From: Bacillus sp. FJAT-22090
Lineage (GTDB): Bacteria > Bacillota > Bacilli > Bacillales_A > Planococcaceae
Assembly: GCF_001278755.1 (NCBI RefSeq)
Contig: NZ_CP012601.1
Span: 2,046,001-2,110,000 of the forward strand
Direction: 5' to 3'
DNA: 64,000 nucleotides
A program made the translations under genes and the position numbers. The notes beneath the pieces are model-generated. The model saw only the letters and a program-made list of their open reading frames with translations, made no database searches and had not been told where the DNA came from. Below, piece after piece: positions 59,145-64,000 of the stretch (its first letter is position 1; every line of letters begins with the position of its first letter).

Positions 59145-59168
59145 GATAGAGAAGAGGAGGTGAAATCA

Positions 59169-59684
59169 ATGGGTTGTGGAAGAGTTGAAGATATTGCAGA
59201 TGTAAGAAGAAATGAAGGCTGTGTTTGTGACGTTGTTCGTGCAATCAAAGATATTCAAGATCAAGCAACACGTGACGATTGTCCAGGATGTCCAACAAGT
59301 TGTTTCTTAGAACCACTAGGTGGTATCGTTAGTCCAGCACGTAACCAAGCGGACACACGTGTATTTATGCTTTTGAATAAAGACGGTACTCCATTCAAAG
59401 CATTTTTCCGAGATAGAGATAGATGCGATAATGATTGTTTCTCCGTATTTTTCCGAGTGGAAGATATTTTTGATACATGCTGCGCAACATTACGCGTATT
59501 AGAACCGCTAGATAGAGAAAGAAATGAAGTTGATTTGTTAAATGATGATGGTACTAAAATCGACTTAAGACAAATTTGTAAAGTTCGTAATTGGAGATTG
59601 ACTGGTAGCTGTGTAACAGTCGATTTAAATTGTTTCTGTGCAATCGAATGTATAGCGGACGTATTTTTAGATGTATGTGACTGA
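59169..59684 (+). CDS. cotZ: spore coat/crust protein CotZ/CotY
   Basis: A 171-residue cysteine-rich protein. Clusters include CVCDVV, DCPGCPTSC, DRCDNDCFSVF, DTCCATL and LNCFCAIEC. From memory the sequence fits the CotZ/CotY/ExsY family, which self-assembles into the crust or exosporium lattice through cysteines. I chose the ATG at 59169, eight bases after GAGGAGGTG; a longer frame to 58968 overlaps the divergent lipoprotein gene. A sigma-K promoter precedes it. CotO, encoded nearby on the other strand, is its usual neighbour in B. subtilis. Confidence 0.9.
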   Translation: MGCGRVEDIADVRRNEGCVCDVVRAIKDIQDQATRDDCPGCPTSCFLEPLGGIVSPARNQADTRVFMLLNKDGTPFKAFFRDRDRCDNDCFSVFFRVEDIFDTCCATLRVLEPLDRERNEVDLLNDDGTKIDLRQICKVRNWRLTGSCVTVDLNCFCAIECIADVFLDVCD

Positions 59685-59710
59685 TTAGTTTCCTCCTCGC
59701 AATGTCTACT

Positions 59711-59737
59711 CCGTTCGGGATTTCCCGAACGGTTTTA
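59711..59737 (+). terminator. terminator of cotZ
   Basis: Perfect stem CCGTTCGGGA / TCCCGAACGG with a two-base loop, followed by TTTTAT. Confidence 0.85.
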
Positions 59738-59750
59738 TCGTTTATACAGA

Positions 59751-59782
59751 AAAAAAACTACCCTTCATAGGATAGTTTTTTT
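59751..59782 (-). terminator. terminator of cotO
   Basis: Minus-strand stem AACTATCC / GGGTAGTT followed by eight T residues, 3 bases after the cotO stop. It may act in both directions. Confidence 0.75.
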
Positions 59783-59784
59783 GT

Positions 59785-60174
59785 TCATTTCATTTCCACG
59801 CCACGCCACACTATTTTTTCTACTTTATTTACGGGGTAAGTAACAATTTCACCTTCTCCAATTATTAAAGTCACTACATCATCATCTACATCTGCTACCT
59901 CACCCTGAAGGTAAATACCACCTTCCATATGAAACACTAGTGGCCGATACGCCTTCCGTTGAAATGGCTTAGAAAGAAAGTACAATTTTTCTAATATAGC
60001 AAGTGTTTTTTTTGACATAGTTGTTCTAATTTCGTATATGGAAGTACTTTCATCTTGGACTTCTTCTACAGCATCCATTTGGACTTCCACCGGTACGCTA
60101 ACTTTAACGTTTGGTGGTAAATGGAATACAGGCGGTGCTTTTATAAATAATAAAGGATCATTGAAAGAGTTCAC
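59785..60174 (-). CDS. cotO: CotO-family spore coat protein (probable)
   Basis: A protein of about 129 residues starting at GTG 60174, seven bases after AAAGGA; the GTG at 60180 is too close to that site. The N-terminal segment NDPLLFIKAPPVF and the C-terminal beta-rich domain (RPLVFHMEGGIYLQGEVADV ... VNKVEKIVWRG) fit the CotO (YjbX) family as I remember it. It is shorter than B. subtilis CotO because the central Lys/Glu-rich part is reduced. CotO is an outer coat morphogenetic protein that recruits crust proteins such as CotZ. Its proximity to cotZ supports the call. A sigma-K promoter precedes it. Confidence 0.68.
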   Translation of the reverse strand: MNSFNDPLLFIKAPPVFHLPPNVKVSVPVEVQMDAVEEVQDESTSIYEIRTTMSKKTLAILEKLYFLSKPFQRKAYRPLVFHMEGGIYLQGEVADVDDDVVTLIIGEGEIVTYPVNKVEKIVWRGVEMK

Positions 60175-60194
60175 AGACACATCCTTTTTTGCTT

Positions 60195-60223
60195 TAATTT
60201 ATGCTTCATTAGATGAAATGGTG
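60195..60223 (-). promoter_or_regulatory. sigma-K promoter of cotO
   Basis: Minus strand: -35 CACC (60220-60223), 16-base spacer, -10 CATAAATTA (60195-60203). It fits sigma-K and falls in the short gap between mgtE and cotO. Confidence 0.7.
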
Positions 60224-60234
60224 AAAATACCTTC

Positions 60235-61602
60235 TCACGATAAGGAGGAAATAAATAATGTAGCAAGTCCAAGATAGATTAAAATACTTACTACGTCATT
60301 AATCGTAGTAATAAACGGACCAGATGCAACAGCAGGATCGATCTTCATTCGATGGATTAGCAAAGGAATAAATGAACCTCCAAGTGTAGCGACAAAAATA
60401 GACCCAAAAATTGCAGCTCCAACTAGTAATCCTATTAATAAGTCATGTTTCCAAAAGAAAACTATGCCTACCACTATCAAACCACATAATAGACCAGTTA
60501 TTAGTCCCGTTCCAGCTTCCCGTAGTAATATTTTAAATTTGCTTTCTTCTTCAATATCTCCTGTTGCAATACCTCTAATGGCAACAGCTAATGCTTGTGT
60601 TCCACTATTACCTGCAGTACCTGCTATTAGCGGAATAAAAACAGCAAGCAAAGCAACCTGTTCCAAAGTTTCTGTAAAAATACTCATTAAATTTGCTGTC
60701 ATCATACCTAAAAATAATAATACGATAAGCCAAGGTAATCTCTTCTTAGCAGCAGTGAAAGGACTTTTGTCAAATGTATCCATATCAGAAACTCCGGCAA
60801 GTTTAGAATAATCGTCAGAAGCTTCTTCATCTAATACATCTATGACATCATCGACAGTAATAATTCCAAGTAGATGTTGTTCAAAATCTACTACTGGTAC
60901 TGCAAGAAAATCATAATCTTTTATAGTACGAGCAACCTCTTCTTGATCTTCACTTACTAAAACACTAACGACACGTTCATTCATTATTTCTTTAATCAAT
61001 GTATCTTCATCAGCTATGATTAAATCACGAAGAGATATAACCCCTGTCAATTTATGGGAATCATTTACAACAAATAAATAATAAATTGTTTCGGCGTTTG
61101 GAGCCTCATTTCGCAAAATTGTCATCGCTGATCTACATGTAGATGATTCTGGAATTGCTACATATTCAGTAGTCATGATAGAACCCGCAGTATATTCTTC
61201 ATAATGGAGAAGCTCTTTAATTTCTTGTGCAGATTCTTCGTCCATAATACTTAAATAACTCGCTACTTGGTCTTTCCCTAATTCGTTCAAGACGTCAACA
61301 GCATTATCTGCATACATATAAGAGAGCATATCTGCAGCGTATGTGGTGTCCATTTCTTTTAAATAAAATTCATATTGTTCCTCTTCGAACTTAGTCGCTT
61401 CAAAAATTTCCGCCAATTCCTTTGGAGAGAGATAGTGATATATTTTCTTCCTTATTTCAGGCTCCACCTTCTCAAAAAATAACGATTGATCATATGGGTG
61501 AAGTTGCATAAATTCATCCCTGAACTCATCCATTAAATCATTTGAGAGAATGTCAATTAACTGGGATTCTTCTAATGCAATTGGATTCAATTCTTCTTTC
61601 AC
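60235..61602 (-). CDS. mgtE: magnesium transporter MgtE
   Basis: A protein of about 455 residues with the MgtE layout: N-domain (about 1-130), two CBS motifs (about 135-260) and five membrane helices (about 285-450). The pore helix contains AGTAGNSGTQALAVAIRG and the C-terminal helix GPFITTINDVVSILIYLG, with the conserved acidic residue of the Mg2+ site. The protein closes when cytosolic Mg2+ is high. I chose the GTG at 61602, nine bases after AAAGGA. No M-box riboswitch was found in the short upstream region, unlike B. subtilis mgtE. Confidence 0.92.
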   Translation of the reverse strand: MKEELNPIALEESQLIDILSNDLMDEFRDEFMQLHPYDQSLFFEKVEPEIRKKIYHYLSPKELAEIFEATKFEEEQYEFYLKEMDTTYAADMLSYMYADNAVDVLNELGKDQVASYLSIMDEESAQEIKELLHYEEYTAGSIMTTEYVAIPESSTCRSAMTILRNEAPNAETIYYLFVVNDSHKLTGVISLRDLIIADEDTLIKEIMNERVVSVLVSEDQEEVARTIKDYDFLAVPVVDFEQHLLGIITVDDVIDVLDEEASDDYSKLAGVSDMDTFDKSPFTAAKKRLPWLIVLLFLGMMTANLMSIFTETLEQVALLAVFIPLIAGTAGNSGTQALAVAIRGIATGDIEEESKFKILLREAGTGLITGLLCGLIVVGIVFFWKHDLLIGLLVGAAIFGSIFVATLGGSFIPLLIHRMKIDPAVASGPFITTINDVVSILIYLGLATLFISSLS

Positions 61603-61730
61603 GTTTCTCACTCCTTTCTGCGGTTATCCTTATTCATTGTATGAGGTTTAACGATATTAAGCAACATCCGTAAAGTATGTTTTATAAAATTATTCCCTGG
61701 GAAATTATCTTAAAACTAATTTAATATATA

Positions 61731-61783
61731 ATAAAACAAATCCCTCCATAATACCTTTTAGACAGGTAAAATAAAGGGATTTA
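61731..61783 (-). terminator. terminator of the yjbM-nadF-rluA operon
   Basis: Minus-strand stem AAATCCCT / AGGGATTT, with an inner ACCT/AGGT pair, followed by GTTTTATTATA. It overlaps the rluA stop. Confidence 0.6.
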
Positions 61784-62680
61784 TAATAAAATTTGATACA
61801 TATCTTTAGGGAAAGGCGCTTCTATAAGAAGATTTTCTTTTGTAAATGGATGAATTAACTTTATCGACTTTGCATGTAACGCTTGTCGATCAATTAGAAA
61901 TCGACTCCCTCCATACAAATCATCGCCAATCAATGGATGACCAATTGACATCATATGTACTCGAATTTGATGTGTTCGCCCAGTATGAAGATTTAATCGC
62001 ACATGGGTAATATTTTCTTCTTGAAATGTAAAACGCTTAATTACTTGGACCGTTGTTTTTGCATACTTACCTTCTGAAGTAATGATTCGTTCAATGATAC
62101 TTCCATTCTTACGACCTATTGGTGCTTCAATTGTAAAAGAATCTTCCATCACATGTCCATGCACAATCGCTTCATATGTCCTATAAATCGAACCTGTTTT
62201 TTGCATTTCACTTAACAAATGATGAGCATGTCTATGCTTAGCAATACAAATAATTCCTGAAGTATCCTTATCTAATCTTGTAACAATATGAATTGTAGAA
62301 GCAATTCCTTTTGATTGATAATAGCCTGCAACTTTATTGGCTATCGTTCCATTTGGATGCTCTCTAGAAGGAATTGTACTTATTCCTGCTTCTTTTAAAA
62401 TTATTAGTATATGATCATCTTCAAAAAGAATTGGAAAGTCACCAAATTCGGGGATAAGTCCCTCACTTTTTTTCTCTTCTGGAAAAATAAGGGATACAAT
62501 ATCTCCAACTTTTAGTTCATGTCTTACAGTCTTTTCTTCCCCATTAACTAAAATTTTTCCACCTTCATATTTAATACTCGTCAAAGCTTTTTTTGAAATA
62601 CCATACTTTCTGATTGCATCTCTAAGTAGTATATGATCTTCCTTCATTGTAAATGTTAGCGTTAATTTTGTGTTTTTCAT
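61781..62680 (-). CDS. yjbO: RluA-family pseudouridine synthase (YjbO type)
   Basis: A 299-residue enzyme. The catalytic Asp is in [16 protein letters not shown], with YEAIVHGH and the RNA-binding [20 protein letters not shown]. An N-terminal S4-like region (about 10-70) with [21 protein letters not shown] probably binds RNA. It isomerises uridine to pseudouridine in rRNA or tRNA; which site is not known. The ATG overlaps the NAD kinase stop by four bases. Confidence 0.9.
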   Translation of the reverse strand: MKNTKLTLTFTMKEDHILLRDAIRKYGISKKALTSIKYEGGKILVNGEEKTVRHELKVGDIVSLIFPEEKKSEGLIPEFGDFPILFEDDHILIILKEAGISTIPSREHPNGTIANKVAGYYQSKGIASTIHIVTRLDKDTSGIICIAKHRHAHHLLSEMQKTGSIYRTYEAIVHGHVMEDSFTIEAPIGRKNGSIIERIITSEGKYAKTTVQVIKRFTFQEENITHVRLNLHTGRTHQIRVHMMSIGHPLIGDDLYGGSRFLIDRQALHAKSIKLIHPFTKENLLIEAPFPKDMYQILL

Positions 62681-63483
62681 TCTTTCAAATCACTATCAAT
62701 AAACGAATCATGCACACGTTGCCAAAATGGAAATGAACGAAAACGAGCAAAACGTATTTTTTCATTGGCAACTCGATACATAATAGATTGAACATCTTTA
62801 TGCAAAAGTTGCAAATGATCTACTGTTACCATAAAATCTGGACCTTTTACTGGTTTTAATAAACACGAATGATGCTTCGGTAATACAAGGGGTGAACCAA
62901 CCGTACGGAAAACACGGTTATTAATAGAAGCAATTTCTGCTAATTGCATCGCCTCTAACGATGGATGAACGATAGCACCACCAAGTGCTTTGTTATATGC
63001 CGTACTTCCAGATGGAGTAGACATACACAATCCATCACCTCTAAAACGTTCGAAGTGCATACCGTTTAGCTCTACGTCCATTACTAAAGTAACGTCAGGA
63101 GATTTTACGGTTGATTCATTCACCGCTAAATAAACCGAGCTATCTTCTTCATGACGATAGTTAATCGTAACTTCCAGTAATGGATATTCTATTACATCGT
63201 ATTCTTTCTTAGCAATACTAATAACTAACTTTTCAATTTCAACCGGTTTCCAATCCGCGTAAAATCCTAAATGTCCAGTATGAATACCAACAAAAGCTAC
63301 GGAAGATGTTAAGTGCTTATACTTATGAAAAGCATGTAATAATGTTCCGTCACCACCAATGGATAAAACGATATCAGGATTTTCTTCATCAAATGTAAGA
63401 CCGAAATCCACTAGATACAATTTTGCATCTTCCATTAACTTATTGGAAAGATCATCATTTCGAGACTGTATGAAAAATTTCAT
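62677..63483 (-). CDS. nadF: NAD kinase
   Basis: A 268-residue NAD kinase. The signature [15 protein letters not shown] (about 42-56) and the substrate motifs VNESTVKS and [23 protein letters not shown] are intact. It phosphorylates NAD to NADP with ATP or polyphosphate. The gene overlaps the (p)ppGpp synthetase upstream by one base (TAATG). In B. subtilis the same order yjbM-nadF-yjbO is found. Confidence 0.94.
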   Translation of the reverse strand: MKFFIQSRNDDLSNKLMEDAKLYLVDFGLTFDEENPDIVLSIGGDGTLLHAFHKYKHLTSSVAFVGIHTGHLGFYADWKPVEIEKLVISIAKKEYDVIEYPLLEVTINYRHEEDSSVYLAVNESTVKSPDVTLVMDVELNGMHFERFRGDGLCMSTPSGSTAYNKALGGAIVHPSLEAMQLAEIASINNRVFRTVGSPLVLPKHHSCLLKPVKGPDFMVTVDHLQLLHKDVQSIMYRVANEKIRFARFRSFPFWQRVHDSFIDSDLKE

Positions 63484-64000
63484 TATTCACGAGACCTCTC
63501 TTCTGTTTGGTTTAGATGTAGTTTTGGATTGGACAATTCTTTTATTTCGCTAAAATATTTTTGAGCTTCTTGAATTTCTCCTCTGATTAAGGACATTTCT
63601 TCATCTAAGCGAAAGGCCGCTTCTGCTGCGTATTGTAATCTTTTTTTAATTTCTTCAGGAAATACGCCTTTGTATTTATAGTTTAAAGAATGCTCAATAG
63701 ATGCCCAAAAATTCATTGCAAGCGTACGAATTTGAATTTCAGCTAATATGTTTATTTCTCCATGGATTGTTTGAACTGGGTATTCAATTATCATATGATA
63801 CGATCTATATCCACTCTGTTTTTTGTGAGAAATATAGTCTCGTTCTTCTACAATTGTTAAGTCATTACGTGCACGTAATAAATTAACGACGGTTTCAATA
63901 TCATCAACAAATTGACACATCATCCTTACCCCTGCAATATCCGGTATTTCTTTCGCTAATACATCAGAAGGCACGAATACAATTCCTTTTTCTAATGATT
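63483..64000 (-). CDS. yjbM: small (p)ppGpp synthetase YjbM/RelQ (5' end beyond window)
   Basis: Incomplete: the frame stays open to the right edge, and an in-frame GTG at 63974 is internal by comparison with the family. The visible part has the RelA/SpoT synthetase core: [57 protein letters not shown]. The protein is the stand-alone RelQ-type synthetase, which makes (p)ppGpp or pGpp from GTP/GDP and ATP and forms tetramers. The C-terminal coiled tail has [16 protein letters not shown]. It is the first visible gene of the operon with nadF and yjbO. Confidence 0.9.
   Translation of the reverse strand, partial: SLEKGIVFVPSDVLAKEIPDIAGVRMMCQFVDDIETVVNLLRARNDLTIVEERDYISHKKQSGYRSYHMIIEYPVQTIHGEINILAEIQIRTLAMNFWASIEHSLNYKYKGVFPEEIKKRLQYAAEAAFRLDEEMSLIRGEIQEAQKYFSEIKELSNPKLHLNQTEERSRE

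Noticed and set aside
58968-59168. Upstream extension of the cotZ frame by 67 residues
   Set aside because: It overlaps the divergent lipoprotein gene and both promoters; the strong GAGGAGGTG before the ATG at 59169 marks the true start.
61603-61730. M-box magnesium riboswitch before mgtE
   Set aside because: The gap to the next gene is only about 130-180 bases and lacks the recognisable M-box segments; B. subtilis mgtE has one, but none is visible here.
1-64000. CRISPR arrays, tRNA or rRNA genes, prophage genes
   Set aside because: No evenly spaced short direct repeats with unique spacers, no cloverleaf-like sequences and no phage structural genes were recognised; the only repeats are GC-rich dispersed elements and one coding repeat.

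Overview
The window is low-GC, densely coded Bacillales chromosome. It carries spore coat genes (cotB-like, cotO, cotZ), spoVIF and yjcZ, a spoVA set, a Spo0E-like phosphatase and a sporulation-type sensor kinase. Gene order matches blocks known from Bacillus subtilis: the yku/ykv/ykw region (darB, ccpC, fadH, ykyB, cheV, ykwC, ykvS, ykvE), yjcH-yjcG-yjcF with spoVIF/yjcZ, and yjbM-nadF-yjbO next to cotO/cotZ. I infer an endospore former of the Planococcaceae type (Psychrobacillus, Lysinibacillus or Sporosarcina relatives). This is an inference from family resemblance, not from a database search.

Layout. (1) 1-11159, minus strand: one long eight-gene run. From upstream to downstream it encodes a large membrane-anchored surface protein, an ABC ATPase, an ABC-2 permease, a Gly-Gln-repeat membrane protein, a MoxR AAA ATPase, a DUF58 protein and two VWA membrane proteins, the last cut by the window edge. 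(2) 11244-20392: the c-di-AMP receptor gene darB, an MFS exporter and ccpC in one run; fadH under a FadR operator; a GGDEF-EAL protein; ykyB; cheV; ykwC. (3) 20531-24342: a second MoxR-DUF58 operon ending in a DUF4129-like membrane protein and headed by a Spo0E-like phosphatase. (4) 24469-33832: small conserved genes, a lipoprotein, a decayed IS1182-type element lodged in a terminator, a MarR regulator, a sporulation-type kinase, a B12-binding radical SAM enzyme, KtrD, a TerC protein under a yybP-ykoY manganese riboswitch, and a reductase. (5) 34417-52327: an RND exporter, RF3, an M42 peptidase, a second GGDEF-EAL protein, aldehyde dehydrogenase, an AlkA-type glycosylase, a nuclease lipoprotein, YutG, the yjcHGF operon and an ArsB-type transporter. 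(6) 52604-60174: a sporulation island with three CotB-fold proteins, small spore proteins, spoVIF, yjcZ, a spoVAC-AD-AE operon with a lipoprotein gene, cotZ and cotO. (7) 60235-64000: mgtE, an RluA-type pseudouridine synthase, NAD kinase and the small (p)ppGpp synthetase, cut by the window end.

Functional links. Several second-messenger systems occur close together: c-di-GMP (two GGDEF-EAL proteins), c-di-AMP (DarB, and KtrD as a member of a c-di-AMP-controlled transport family) and (p)ppGpp (YjbM). The sporulation island shows compartment logic in its promoters: a sigma-G type promoter faces the spoVA genes (forespore), while sigma-K type promoters face cotZ and cotO (mother cell).

The non-coding gaps hold three families of GC-rich dispersed repeats. 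Two of them (here A and C) recur as a pair, and one (B) is tandemly duplicated. No tRNA, rRNA, CRISPR array or prophage was seen. The best candidates for an undescribed system are the eight-gene MoxR/VWA/ABC operon and the three-member CotB-fold cluster.
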